64,000 nucleotides of DNA, from the NCBI RefSeq assembly GCF_010728925.1, contig NZ_AP022608.1:3100001-3164000 (forward strand), written 5' to 3'. Of this stretch, positions 34,161-44,020 are shown piece after piece. The position numbers and the translations under genes are program-made. How positions within the stretch are numbered: position 1 is the stretch's first letter; each line of letters begins with the position of its first letter. The DNA is from Mycolicibacterium gadium (GTDB lineage Bacteria; Actinomycetota; Actinomycetes; Mycobacteriales; Mycobacteriaceae). The notes below the pieces were generated by a model that was not told the DNA's origin, searched no databases, and saw only the letters and a program-made list of their open reading frames with translations.

Positions 34161-34945
34161 GCACACCCGAGAACGTCAAGTCGTGCTGTGCGGCGATGTA
34201 CTCCTCCGACGTCGTGGCGTTGGTGCTCGGCGAGTCCTATCACCCGGGCGGCGCGGCGTTGACCCGCAGGCTGGCCAACCTGTTGGGCCTGCGGGTCGGC
34301 CAACGGGTGCTTGACGTTGCGGCCGGCCGCGGCGCCACAGCGCGACTGCTGGCCACCGAGTTCGGCGTGACCGTCGACGGTGTCGACCTCGCGGCCCCAG
34401 TCGTCTCGAACGCGCAGCGCGCGGCGGATTCCGCCGGGCTCGGCAACGCCATCCAATTCCAGACCGGTGATGCTGAGCAACTTCCGTTCCGCGACAAGGC
34501 ATTTGACGCGGTGGTGACCGAGTGCTCGTTCTGTACCTTCCCAAGCAAGGATGTCGCCGCCGCCGAATTCGCCCGGGTCCTGCGCCCCGGCGGACGCCTC
34601 GGAATGACCGACGTGACTGTCGCCCGGGACGGTCTGCCGGGCGAACTCACCACCTTGGCAGCGTGGGTGGCGTGTATCGCCGATGCCCGCCCGCTCGACG
34701 AATACAGCGACATCCTGGCTCGCGCTGGCTTGCGGACCCGCCACAGTCAAACGCACGATGACGCGCTACTGCGGATGATCGACCAGATCGAGGCCCGGGT
34801 ACACCTCGCGCGAATGACGCACGCGCCGGTTCTGGAAGCCGCCGGTGTCGACGCCGACGCCGTGTTCCGCTACATCGACCTAGCCCGCAGCGCCGTCACC
34901 GACGGCCTCCTCGGCTACTCACTGCTCATCGCAGAAAAACGCTGA
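34157..34945 (+). CDS. class I SAM-dependent methyltransferase, ArsM-like
   Basis: The 262-residue enzyme has the SAM-binding motif VLDVAAGRGATARLL and VLRPGGRLGMTDV. Four Cys fall where As(III) methyltransferases carry their metal-binding thiols: C10 and C11 near the N-terminus (VKSCCAAMY), C123 (TECSFCTFPSK), and C173 (VACIADARPLDEY), which align by eye with the Cys of SNC.INL.PDK and C.SGAL in ArsM. It may methylate a trivalent metalloid or another soft thiol-bound ligand. It is coupled to the radical SAM gene. It is the last recognisable gene of the island. ArsM identity is tentative. Confidence 0.68.
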   Translation: MSTPENVKSCCAAMYSSDVVALVLGESYHPGGAALTRRLANLLGLRVGQRVLDVAAGRGATARLLATEFGVTVDGVDLAAPVVSNAQRAADSAGLGNAIQFQTGDAEQLPFRDKAFDAVVTECSFCTFPSKDVAAAEFARVLRPGGRLGMTDVTVARDGLPGELTTLAAWVACIADARPLDEYSDILARAGLRTRHSQTHDDALLRMIDQIEARVHLARMTHAPVLEAAGVDADAVFRYIDLARSAVTDGLLGYSLLIAEKR

Positions 34946-35588
34946 CACCCCGACGACGGTCAACACCGGTCCGGCATCTTTCCGCGGCCGCTTCGGCCGA
35001 CGCGCCGCGCCCGCGGGGTCAGAACCCCGGAGATGTGGTGGAGCGACGTTCGAGCTGATGACGTGGGGTACCACGACGGTGCGGGTCGCGCTTCATCGAC
35101 GGTGATCCTATGTCAGTTCCCTTCGTTGCGATCAACTCAGACACGCATGGGAACGGCTACAGGCATGAACGCACCCCCGTCTACCCGGTGGGTCAGCTTT
35201 GCGGTAGCTGCAAAGCGGGGCAACGTCAGGAACCGTCGACGAGTTGTCAGTTGAGGAGGACGATTGTCGATCCTGTTGTGCGACCGTGCTTCTGAGAATC
35301 TTGAATTCGTTGTCGCTAGCAGCCAGCTGGACCCTCAAGACAGCGACGATGCTGGTCTCGTGTCCATGCACGACCAGTCCCGGCTCGACTTCTTCCCGCT
35401 CGCGGAATCGCAGCGTCGAATCCGACGTCAACACCCTGTCCGTCCACTGCGAAACTGTAGGTCCAGCGGAACGTCGCAGTTGCCGAACCAGATCGCGATT
35501 TCGAACGTGTCGATGCACTGTTGTTACCAACTGCGAACAAATTGCCGCCACCAACCTGGAAAAATGGGCGACCGTGGCGCGAAGAATG
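34946..35588. other. gene-free right end of the island
   Basis: About 640 bases hold only short frames in all six readings, none with a convincing start, codon pattern or known motif. No copy of the island operator is present. It is probably the non-coding right arm of the transposon, with recombinase-binding sites near the border. Confidence 0.5.
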
Positions 35589-35596
35589 CAACAGTT
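35589..35596. repeat. right subterminal inverted repeat of the island
   Basis: CAACAGTT is the reverse complement of AACTGTTG at 9227-9234 and lies about 18 bases inside the right border. Confidence 0.45.
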
Positions 35597-35614
35597 CAAA
35601 TGAGCGACAGAAGG

Positions 35615-36046
35615 ACGGACCTCGCGATCGCTGACGAGCACGCCACCTTCGGAGTCACTTGCCGCCGCTGGAACATCGGGCTGGCCGACGGCGGCACCCA
35701 GCGCCTCACCCGCATCCTGGGCTACCGACGCGCGATCGACCTCATCATCACCGGCCGCGTCGTCGACGCGATCGAGGCCGAACGCATCGGCCTCGTCAAC
35801 CGGGTCGTGCCGAGCGGCACCTGCGTGCAGCACGCCCTCGAACTCGCCGACACGATCGCGGCGCTCCCCCAACCCGCGCTGCGTACCGACCTCGAGGCCG
35901 CCCGCACCGGACAGGGCCGACCGTTGGACGACGGTTTGCGCATCGAAGCGGAATGCTTCGGCCGGTCCATCTACGCCGCCGAAACCCTCGAAGGGTTGCG
36001 ACGGTTCAACGAGCGCGACCATCCCGACCTCGCGCCGTCCCGATAA
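35615..36046 (+). pseudogene. enoyl-CoA hydratase/isomerase, 3' fragment
   Basis: The frame resumes crotonase homology at TDLAIADEHATFGVTCRRW and runs to a normal C-terminus, including NIGLADGGTQRL, GRVVDAIEAERIGLVNRVVP and FNERDHPDLAP. It supplies 143 residues that complete the 118 residues at 8854-9207. It has no start codon or promoter of its own and should be inactive unless the island excises. Confidence 0.9.
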
Positions 36047-36120
36047 GAACGAGCCAGCTGACCGCCGCGACTTCGGTCACTTATTTGCCCGGGAAGTCGG
36101 CCAGCGGACCTAACCTCGGT

Positions 36121-36126
36121 TACGGT
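36121..36126 (+). promoter_or_regulatory. -10 box of a leaderless promoter
   Basis: TACGGT is followed by six bases and then the GTG at 36133. Confidence 0.45.
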
Positions 36127-36132
36127 TTTGAC

Positions 36133-36414
36133 GTGGCTACTCCGACTGTGCCTTTCGACTACGCCGAGAAGCAGGCGTCCGATTCGCTACAGGCGAGGTA
36201 CTTCCGCGGCGCGCTGGTCGATCAGCGGGCGCTGATCGCCGCTGAACTCGTGCGACAGACCCGGAAACTGAATGGCATGTCCACCCGGTCGGATGCGTTG
36301 GCCATCAGCCGGCTGCGTCGAGACATCCGCGCCAACGAAACCGAAGTCCGCGATCTGGACCGCATGATCGCCGCCCTCGACCACCGCTTCGCCGCGATCT
36401 GGGCTGACCGTTAG
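36133..36414 (+). CDS. small helical protein of unknown function
   Basis: The 93-residue protein (MATPTVPFDYAEKQASDSLQ at the start) is highly charged and almost entirely helical. RRDIRANETEVRDLDRMIAAL near the end has a heptad pattern, so it may form a coiled coil. The GTG start is leaderless. I recognise no domain. It precedes the pyruvate-kinase-like gene on the same strand but with its own probable promoter between. Confidence 0.65.
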   Translation: MATPTVPFDYAEKQASDSLQARYFRGALVDQRALIAAELVRQTRKLNGMSTRSDALAISRLRRDIRANETEVRDLDRMIAALDHRFAAIWADR

Positions 36415-36480
36415 CGCCGATCCGATTGACGAGTGCCTAAGGTCAGCGTCGGTGTTCATCGGCCAGTAACCCGCGGCCGA

Positions 36481-36486
36481 TAGCGT
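36481..36486 (+). promoter_or_regulatory. -10 box of a leaderless promoter
   Basis: TAGCGT is followed by six bases and then the ATG at 36493. Confidence 0.4.
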
Positions 36487-36492
36487 GCGTTC

Positions 36493-38355
36493 ATGTCGTT
36501 ACATGAGACCGGTCTCTGGGCCCGTAACGACCCGACCGACCGCGAACTGGTCCGTCTGCTTGCGCAGCTCGACGACCTGCTCGAAAGCCTTGAGGCGGCC
36601 GAACAGGAGTGGTCGGAGTGGCTGCCCACTGTGGCACCAGAGTTTCGCGTCAGTGCGCGAAACATTCTGCACTACTGGGCGATTCGGCAACACGACCTGC
36701 GCGACTTGCAGGCCCGGCTTGGCTCTTTCGGCTTGTCCACGTTGGGCCGCAGCGAGCCACACGTCGAGGCCACGCTGCGGCTTGTCCGATCTGCGGTCGT
36801 CGCGATACTAGAAGACACCTGGCGTCCCCCCGAACCAGCCGCGGTCAGCGCAGAACACGGTCGCGAGCTGTTGCGGCGACGCGCGGTCGAGCTGCTCGGG
36901 CCGGCCCCAGCCGGTCGTGAGGCCCGCATCATGGTCACACTGCCGTCGGAGGCAGCGACGGACCCCGACCTCGTGCGCAGGCTGGTCGAGTGCGGCATGA
37001 ACGTCGCCCGCATCAACTGCGCCCACGAGGATGCCGATGCCTGGCGGGCCATGGCCCGCAATGTGCGACACGCCAGCACGGTGACCGGCCGATGCTGCCT
37101 GGTCGCCATGGACCTCGCCGGCCCGAAACTGCGCACCGGACCGATCCAGCCCGGGCCTGGTGTCGTGAAGCTCCGGCCCCACCGCGACGTCCTCGGCCAC
37201 GTCATCGCACCGGCGCGCGCCTGGCTGACCGCCGCCGACAACCCGACCACCCCACCCGAACCCGGCATGCACATTCTGCCTGTACCCGCACCGTGGCTGG
37301 GCCGCAGAGGCGACGGTGACGTCCTCGCCCTCTACGACACCCGCGGCGCGAAACGGCACCTGGTGCTCTCGAGATCCGATGACAATGCCGCGGGACTCGT
37401 TGCCACGACCTCCAAAACCACGTACCTGACCTCCCACACCCTCCTGCACGTCCAGCACGCTGACGACCCGGTCGAGCTGGCGCTCTTACCCGCCCGGGAG
37501 CAATACCTGCAGTTGCGCCAGGGCGACACTCTGCACTTGACCCGCGACTGCTCGCCGGCGCCCGTCGACACCGGGGGCGTACCGAGAATCGGCTGCACGC
37601 TTCCCGAGGTTTTCGACAACGCTCAGGTCGGCGAGAAGATCCATTTCGACGACGGCCGCATCGGCGGCGAGATCGTGTCCGTCGACCGCGACGTGCTGGG
37701 GGTACGCATCGATCACGCCGCGCCCGAAGGTTCCCGGTTACGCGCGGCCAAGGGCATCAATGTGCCGGACACCCGGCTGCCGATCTCGGCTTTGACCGAC
37801 AAGGACATCGCCGACCTGGCCACGGTGGTGGATATCGCCGATGTCGTCGACCTGTCGTTCGTGCAGGATGTATCCGACGTTGTCCAGCTGCACGACGCGC
37901 TGCGCCGGTTCGGCGGCGACCACCTCGGTATCGTGCTCAAAATCGAGACACGGCAAGCGTTCGAGCGCCTGCCGCAATTGCTGCTGACTGCGATGCGCCG
38001 GCCGCGCGTCGGGGTGATGATCGCGCGCGGCGACCTCGCGGTCGAGGTGGGCTACGAACGGCTGGCCGAATTGCAGGAGGAAAACCTGTGGCTGTGTGAA
38101 GCCGCGCACCTGCCGGTGATCTGGGCAACGCAGGTGCTCGAACAACTCGCGAAGAGCGGACTGCCCTCCCGCGCCGAAATCAGCGATGCCGCGATGGGTG
38201 AACGCGCCGAATGCGTCATGCTCAACAAGGGCACACACATCGACGACGCCGTTGTTGTGCTCGACGACATCCTCGGCAGGATGGCCGAGCACCACTACAA
38301 GAAGAACGCGTTGCTGCGACAGCTGCATTCCTGGCACCCGCAGCTGGTGCCGTAA
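36493..38355 (+). CDS. pyruvate kinase-like protein with an N-terminal helical extension
   Basis: The 620-residue protein begins with a helical domain of about 130 residues not present in normal pyruvate kinase (about 470 residues). The kinase-like part starts at RIMVTLPSEA and has GMNVARINCAHE, MDLAGPKLRTG, a long inserted B-like domain, GIVLKIETRQAFERLP, MIARGDLAVEVGYE and ATQVLEQLAKSGLPSRAEISDAA. The usual metal and phosphoenolpyruvate ligands (KIE, ARGDLAVE) are present, so activity is possible, but the usual C-terminal allosteric domain is absent. It may be a second, specialised kinase. The start is leaderless. Confidence 0.8.
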   Translation: MSLHETGLWARNDPTDRELVRLLAQLDDLLESLEAAEQEWSEWLPTVAPEFRVSARNILHYWAIRQHDLRDLQARLGSFGLSTLGRSEPHVEATLRLVRSAVVAILEDTWRPPEPAAVSAEHGRELLRRRAVELLGPAPAGREARIMVTLPSEAATDPDLVRRLVECGMNVARINCAHEDADAWRAMARNVRHASTVTGRCCLVAMDLAGPKLRTGPIQPGPGVVKLRPHRDVLGHVIAPARAWLTAADNPTTPPEPGMHILPVPAPWLGRRGDGDVLALYDTRGAKRHLVLSRSDDNAAGLVATTSKTTYLTSHTLLHVQHADDPVELALLPAREQYLQLRQGDTLHLTRDCSPAPVDTGGVPRIGCTLPEVFDNAQVGEKIHFDDGRIGGEIVSVDRDVLGVRIDHAAPEGSRLRAAKGINVPDTRLPISALTDKDIADLATVVDIADVVDLSFVQDVSDVVQLHDALRRFGGDHLGIVLKIETRQAFERLPQLLLTAMRRPRVGVMIARGDLAVEVGYERLAELQEENLWLCEAAHLPVIWATQVLEQLAKSGLPSRAEISDAAMGERAECVMLNKGTHIDDAVVVLDDILGRMAEHHYKKNALLRQLHSWHPQLVP

Positions 38356-38436
38356 CCGCATCTGCGAAAACGCCTGCACCGCACTCAATTAGGCCAGGCA
38401 CCCCAATGTCTTCGCATTCCTGAGCGTAGCAACCGT

Positions 38437-38469
38437 CCTCAAAGAGCTTCAGCCGCTTGGGTCTTGAGG
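38437..38469. terminator. possible bidirectional terminator between convergent genes
   Basis: CCTCAA (38437-38442) and TTGAGG (38464-38469) form an inverted repeat in the gap between the convergent pyruvate-kinase-like and ppx genes. The loop is long, so the call is weak. Confidence 0.3.
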
Positions 38470-38470
38470 G

Positions 38471-39409
38471 CTAGGCGATCGACAGCGCGATGCCATCGAG
38501 AATGTCGTGCTCGCTGACCACCAGCTCGTCGATGCCGGACCGCTGACCCAGTGCATACGCGAGCTCCTCGACGATGATCGCGCCACCGCCGATGACGTCC
38601 ACCCTGCCCTCGTGCATCGGACCCAACGCGGCGCGTTGCGCCCGTGTCATCGTGATCAACTCGTCGCACACGGGCATCAAGTCGTTGAAACCGACGCGGG
38701 ACAAGTGAATCGCCTCGGAATCGTAGGTCGCCAGCTTGTGCGCCAGCGCCGACACGGTCGTCATGGTGCCGGCCACCCCGACCCATGTGCGCGCGCGTTC
38801 GACGGGCACCACGCCGAACGCCTGCCCCAAGCCGTCGCGGACGACCTCCCGTGCCGCGGCGACCTCCGGAGGGGTCGGCGGGTCGGAATGCAGGCACCGC
38901 TCGGTGAGCCGCACACAGCCGATGTCGGCGGAGAAGCCTGCCTCCACATCGCGCACTCCGAGCACCACTTCGGTGGATCCGCCGCCGAGGTCGACGACGA
39001 CGAAAGGTCCGTCGGCCGTGTCCAATTCGTTGACCGCACCGCGGAACGACAGCTCGGCCTCCTCGGTCCCGGTGATCACCTCGGCGACAGCACCCGGCGC
39101 CACAGCGCCGAGAACCTCCGCGGTCATCGCGAAGAACACGTCGCGGTTCGACGCATCGCGAGTCGCGGAGGTGGCGACCATCCGCACCGTCGTCACGTCA
39201 TGCGTACGCAGCAGCTCGGCGTAGTCCGTGAGCGCTGCCCTGGTGCGGTCCAGTGCCTCAGCAGCGAATTGCCCTGTGGCGTCGACCCCTTGGCCCAACC
39301 TGACGATCCGCATCTCTCGATGCACATCCACCAGCTTGCCGTCGTCGGTGTCGGCGATCAGCAGCCGAATCGAATTCGTGCCGCAGTCAATGGCGCCGAC
39401 CCTAGTCAT
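38471..39409 (-). CDS. Ppx/GppA-type exopolyphosphatase
   Basis: The 312-residue enzyme has the sugar-kinase/actin-like fold of exopolyphosphatase and guanosine pentaphosphate phosphatase: GAIDCGTNSIRLL at the N-terminus, VVVDLGGGSTEVVLG in the middle and a closing IGGGAIIVEE. It corresponds to the short Ppx of mycobacteria (Rv1026 in M. tuberculosis). It hydrolyses polyphosphate or pppGpp in the cytosol. Its ATG overlaps the DUF501 stop (ATGA), so it is the last gene of the eno - FtsB-like - DUF501 - ppx operon. Confidence 0.88.
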   Translation of the reverse strand: MTRVGAIDCGTNSIRLLIADTDDGKLVDVHREMRIVRLGQGVDATGQFAAEALDRTRAALTDYAELLRTHDVTTVRMVATSATRDASNRDVFFAMTAEVLGAVAPGAVAEVITGTEEAELSFRGAVNELDTADGPFVVVDLGGGSTEVVLGVRDVEAGFSADIGCVRLTERCLHSDPPTPPEVAAAREVVRDGLGQAFGVVPVERARTWVGVAGTMTTVSALAHKLATYDSEAIHLSRVGFNDLMPVCDELITMTRAQRAALGPMHEGRVDVIGGGAIIVEELAYALGQRSGIDELVVSEHDILDGIALSIA

Positions 39410-39915
39410 ACGCTCCACGTCTCCCGTTCCAGAATTCCCGCCATCGCCGGTTCGCCGGCCAGCACCGCCAACGCCTCGTCGCCGAACGGGTTGACCCCCG
39501 GCCCCTTGGCCAGCGAGTGGGCGATCACCACGTGTAGGCACTTCACCCGATCAGGCATGCCGCCGCCGGAAAACGTTGTGCCCAAGGGTTCTATCGCATC
39601 GCGCTCGGCAAGGTACGACTCGTGCGCCTTGCGATAGGCGGCGGCGAGTTCCGGGTCCTCCTGCAGACGCTCGGTCATCTCGCGCATCAGACCCGAGGAT
39701 TCGAGCCGGCTGGCCGCGGCGGTCAGCGCCGGGTGGGTCAGATAGTAGAGCGTCGGAAAGGGTGTGCCGTCGGGCAGCTTCGGCGCCGTCTTGACGACGC
39801 CGGGCTCGCCATTGGGGCACCGGTAGACGATCTCGAGGACACCGCGGGGTTCCCGACCCAGCTGCGCCGCGACCGCCTCCAGATCCGCCGGGTCAACCAC
39901 CGGAAGGGGGCGCAT
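39406..39915 (-). CDS. DUF501 protein
   Basis: The 169-residue protein is a DUF501 family member: DLEAVAAQLGREPRGVLEIV, CPNGEPGVVKTAPKLPDGTP and LPTLYYLTHP-like and MPDRVKCLHVVIAHSLAKGPGVN segments are family hallmarks. Its function is unknown, but it is conserved next to enolase and the FtsB-like gene across actinobacteria. The ATG at 39915 overlaps the end of the upstream gene by 23 bases, and the stop overlaps ppx. Confidence 0.85.
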   Translation of the reverse strand: MRPLPVVDPADLEAVAAQLGREPRGVLEIVYRCPNGEPGVVKTAPKLPDGTPFPTLYYLTHPALTAAASRLESSGLMREMTERLQEDPELAAAYRKAHESYLAERDAIEPLGTTFSGGGMPDRVKCLHVVIAHSLAKGPGVNPFGDEALAVLAGEPAMAGILERETWSV

Positions 39916-40576
39916 TGTTCGGGGGTGCGGGCGCAGGAGGCCCGGGCGTCGGTGCCGGCGCGACACCGTAGGGTTTCTCGGCGATGGTGCTCCACAGCGC
40001 GGTGTACCAGGGCTGGTCGGGGTTGACGGTGGCCGGTTCCACGCCGGGCATCGTCGGCACCGCACTGCCTGGCGGAAGCTGCACCTGGTACGGAATCTCG
40101 CCGGGCATCACGAATCCGAGGCGTTCACGCGCCTGCGCGGCGACGAACACCGGGTCGGCCAGCTTGACCTTCTGCTGTTCCAGGTCGGCGATCTGTGCGC
40201 GAAGTTGTTCCTCGGTCGCTTTCAGTTGTTTCATCTCGGTGCGCTGCCCGAAATAGGTGCGTACCGGCCCCGCGATGGTCAGCGTCAGCACGCAGATCAC
40301 CGCCGCTAGGATGGCCGCACGCCGCGCCGCGGACCCGAACCGTTGCTCGGACTGCTGCTCCGCGGCCACCACGATGGATTTACGGATCGAGTCGGCGGCG
40401 TCCTTCGGTTCGGCGGCTTGCGCCTCCGGCACCGGCCGCGGCTCGGTGATTCGCTGCTCGCGACGTACGGGCGACGTGCTCCGCGGACGGCCCCGCGATG
40501 CCTCGGACTTACCCGACTTCCCAGGTCGAGAAGTCGGGGATCGCCGCTTGGGGTCGGGCCGCTTCGCTTCTGGCAC
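39893..40576 (-). CDS. FtsB/DivIC-type septum formation protein
   Basis: The 227-residue protein has a long disordered basic N-terminus, one transmembrane helix (AAILAAVICVLTLTIAGPV, about residues 87-105), a coiled coil (EMKQLKATEEQLRAQIADLEQ) and a conserved GFVMPGEIPYQV segment, then a Pro-rich tail. FtsB-like proteins join FtsL and FtsQ in the division complex. The gene stands three bases after eno, as in other mycobacteria (Rv1024). Confidence 0.85.
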   Translation of the reverse strand: MPEAKRPDPKRRSPTSRPGKSGKSEASRGRPRSTSPVRREQRITEPRPVPEAQAAEPKDAADSIRKSIVVAAEQQSEQRFGSAARRAAILAAVICVLTLTIAGPVRTYFGQRTEMKQLKATEEQLRAQIADLEQQKVKLADPVFVAAQARERLGFVMPGEIPYQVQLPPGSAVPTMPGVEPATVNPDQPWYTALWSTIAEKPYGVAPAPTPGPPAPAPPNNAPPSGG

Positions 40577-40579
40577 GGG

Positions 40580-41914
<1,335 letters not shown>

Positions 41915-41942
41915 CTAGAGGTTGCGCCGAGAACCGGCGTGT

Positions 41943-42689
41943 TTAGAGGGGGTGTCCGTTGGCGTAGGCCGTCGCCCAGTCGCGCACGGTGCGCGCGTAC
42001 TGGTCGGAATGGTTGTAGGCCCGCAGGGCATCCATCCAGCCCCGGGGTGTGGCCAGGTCCTTGCCCCGCCAGCACAGGTAACCGGCCGCCGACAGCGCGG
42101 CGTCGTCGAAGTTGTCCGGGCTGATGACCCCGTCGTTGTTGGCGTCGACGCCGTAGAGCTTCCAGGTGTCGGGAATGAACTGCATCGGGCCCATCGCGCG
42201 CGCGTGGACGGACTCCGCGTCCTGTTGCTCGTCGTGGCTGACGCCCTCGCTGTCGAAGATCTCGAGGTTGCCGTTGGTGCCGTCCAGGCGGACACCACGG
42301 ATCGGCGGGGTGACGTCACCGTTCTCGGCGATCGTCGCGCCGCGGAACGTGCCGTGGTGGCTTTCCACCTCCCCGATACCTGCCAGCGTCGTCCACTCCA
42401 GGTGGCAGTCGGGGTTCTCCACCTCGGCGACCCTGGCCGCATAGGCGTAGGCCTCCAGCGCCGCAATGGGCATCCCCAGCGCAGGGGCACGCTCGGCCGC
42501 CCATTGGCGCAGCTGATCGGCGGGACGCCCGTCGGCGTGGGTGTCGATTTTGGGCACAGCGTCGCCTGCCGGCGGTGGCACCCCCTCCGGAATCGGGGTG
42601 CCCACCTGCCATGAACAGCTCGAAGCCATGATCAGCGCTGTCGCTCCCAATACCGCGACCGCTCGCAGCCAACGCACGCGCGACACCAA
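41943..42689 (-). CDS. lpqU: lytic transglycosylase-like lipoprotein LpqU
   Basis: The 248-residue precursor has an export signal with a lipoprotein-type Cys (MASSCSW, about residue 25). A lysozyme-like transglycosylase domain follows, with the catalytic Glu in GIGEVESHHG, AMGPMQFIPDTW and a final AYNHSDQYARTV. It cleaves peptidoglycan glycan strands on the outer face of the membrane. Position between mazG and eno matches lpqU (Rv1022) in M. tuberculosis. Confidence 0.85.
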   Translation of the reverse strand: MVSRVRWLRAVAVLGATALIMASSCSWQVGTPIPEGVPPPAGDAVPKIDTHADGRPADQLRQWAAERAPALGMPIAALEAYAYAARVAEVENPDCHLEWTTLAGIGEVESHHGTFRGATIAENGDVTPPIRGVRLDGTNGNLEIFDSEGVSHDEQQDAESVHARAMGPMQFIPDTWKLYGVDANNDGVISPDNFDDAALSAAGYLCWRGKDLATPRGWMDALRAYNHSDQYARTVRDWATAYANGHPL

Positions 42690-42765
42690 ACTCCCTCAAA
42701 CCAACCTCGGTCATGCCATCGTCCCACGCGCTCAGGGCATGGTGGGAAGGCGCGGCCGACGCCCC

Positions 42766-43836
42766 TTACGCCGAATCCCGGTCCAGCGGGATCATCACTT
42801 GATCTTGCAGTTCACCGTCATTCTCGCCACCGGCGTCGTCGTCCGAGACGCCGGCGAGCGCCGGCACGGGCTCTTCGGCCGGTTCAGGCTCAGGGTCTGC
42901 GGCGCGCCAGTGTGCTCGCCACTCCTGCTCGGTGACGTCGCCGAGCGACGCGACGTCGAGTTCTTCGGGCACGTCGGCCCCGCGCCGGTCGGCGGCGACC
43001 GCGAGTTCGGTCGTGCGGACCGTGTCCATGAACTCCAGCACCGACGAACGCAACGCGCTCTCGGTGTCGACGTGTGGGGCCACGCTGACCGATGTCATGG
43101 ATTTCGGAATCAGGTCGGCGGGCACACCGGCCGCGGTCGCCCGCTCGAGCACCTTCTGCGCCAAGGCCAGTGCGGGTTGCCCGGTCGGCACGTCGTCCAT
43201 CGCGGAGCGAACGCCCTTTTTCGACCGCTCCAGGGCTTTGCGCTCTTCCCACTGCGCGAGCTGATCCTCCAGCGAGATCTCCTCACCGGCGAGCACCGCA
43301 GGCACGCGATTGACGAGCTTTCGGATCAGCGAGTCCGCCACGTCGTCGATCGAGAACGGGCGCTCAGGTGCGTCCTCGGCAATGCGGGCGTGAAAAAGCA
43401 CCTGCAGCAACACATCTCCGAGTTCGTCGCGCAACTCTTCGGCGTTGCCGCTGCGCACCGCGTCGAAGACCTCGTAGGTCTCCTCCAGTAGGTACCGGCG
43501 CAGCGAATCGTGGGTCTGCTGCGATTCCCAGGGGCCCGACGTGCGCAGCTTGTCCATCATGGCCACGGCGTCCACCAACCGCTCACCAGCCGAGGCGCCG
43601 GGCGCCTCGATGAGTCGGTCACCGGCCGCCAGTCGCGCCTTGACCGCGGGGTGGTCGGGGTCTGACGACAGCAGCACCGGCGCATCCTCGCCGCCGTACG
43701 CGGGCCTGGCCGCGGGCAGCGACCACGGCACCCGAACCGGCATCTCCTCGGTGTACTGGACGTCTCCGGCAAGCAAATCGATCGCCTCGACCGGCACCAA
43801 TGAGGGGCGGCGCGGATCGACCAATACGACGGTCAT
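42766..43836 (-). CDS. mazG: MazG-type nucleoside triphosphate pyrophosphohydrolase
   Basis: The 356-residue enzyme has a MazG domain at about residues 85-240 with the metal-binding EExxE-type motif in EETYEVFDAV and ELRDELGDVLLQVLFHA. It hydrolyses non-canonical or oxidised NTPs and so protects DNA from mutation. The C-terminal 60 residues are acidic and low in complexity. Its place after mfd and before lpqU is conserved in mycobacteria (Rv1021). Confidence 0.9.
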   Translation of the reverse strand: MTVVLVDPRRPSLVPVEAIDLLAGDVQYTEEMPVRVPWSLPAARPAYGGEDAPVLLSSDPDHPAVKARLAAGDRLIEAPGASAGERLVDAVAMMDKLRTSGPWESQQTHDSLRRYLLEETYEVFDAVRSGNAEELRDELGDVLLQVLFHARIAEDAPERPFSIDDVADSLIRKLVNRVPAVLAGEEISLEDQLAQWEERKALERSKKGVRSAMDDVPTGQPALALAQKVLERATAAGVPADLIPKSMTSVSVAPHVDTESALRSSVLEFMDTVRTTELAVAADRRGADVPEELDVASLGDVTEQEWRAHWRAADPEPEPAEEPVPALAGVSDDDAGGENDGELQDQVMIPLDRDSA

Positions 43837-43953
43837 CGGCTCGACCCCCTCACGCGTTCTGTGAGACCGCTGATCTCGGTTATACCAACATTGCCAGACC
43901 CGACCCGCCTGGTGAGAACCGGCAGCGCTGCACTCTGCGGTTCTGATGCGGGG

Positions 43954-43985
43954 ATGGCCGCCCCGCCCGGAGGCGGAGCGGCCAT
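43954..43985 (-). terminator. strong hairpin downstream of the repeat-protein gene
   Basis: ATGGCCGC-CCGCC pairs with GGCGG-GCGGCCAT around a CGGA-type loop, an almost perfect 32-base stem-loop 36 bases after the stop of the minus-strand gene at 44021. There is no U tract, as is usual in mycobacterial terminators. Confidence 0.55.
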
Positions 43986-44020
43986 CGTGTCACGTCGAGC
44001 GACGCAGAACTTCGTCTGGA

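Larger units (their letters stand above)
9208..35614. mobile_element. Tn554-like genomic island inserted in an enoyl-CoA hydratase gene
   Basis: The ends are defined by where crotonase homology stops on the left and resumes on the right. Joining 9207 to 35615 restores the frame as GLEWACW-TDLAIADEH and gives a hydratase of about 261 residues, the family length. The left end carries three tyrosine recombinases and a TnpC-like protein, the arrangement of Tn554-family transposons, which insert site-specifically without target duplication. Subterminal inverted octamers AACTGTTG support the borders. The exact edges may be off by a few bases because the crossover core cannot be resolved from one sequence. 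Confidence 0.88.

Noticed and set aside
34157..34945. Calling the methyltransferase ArsM outright
   Set aside because: The Cys match is by eye and the SAM-binding motif differs from typical ArsM, so no gene symbol is given.
34946..35588. Several short frames at the right end of the island
   Set aside because: None has a plausible start, ribosome-binding site or recognisable motif.
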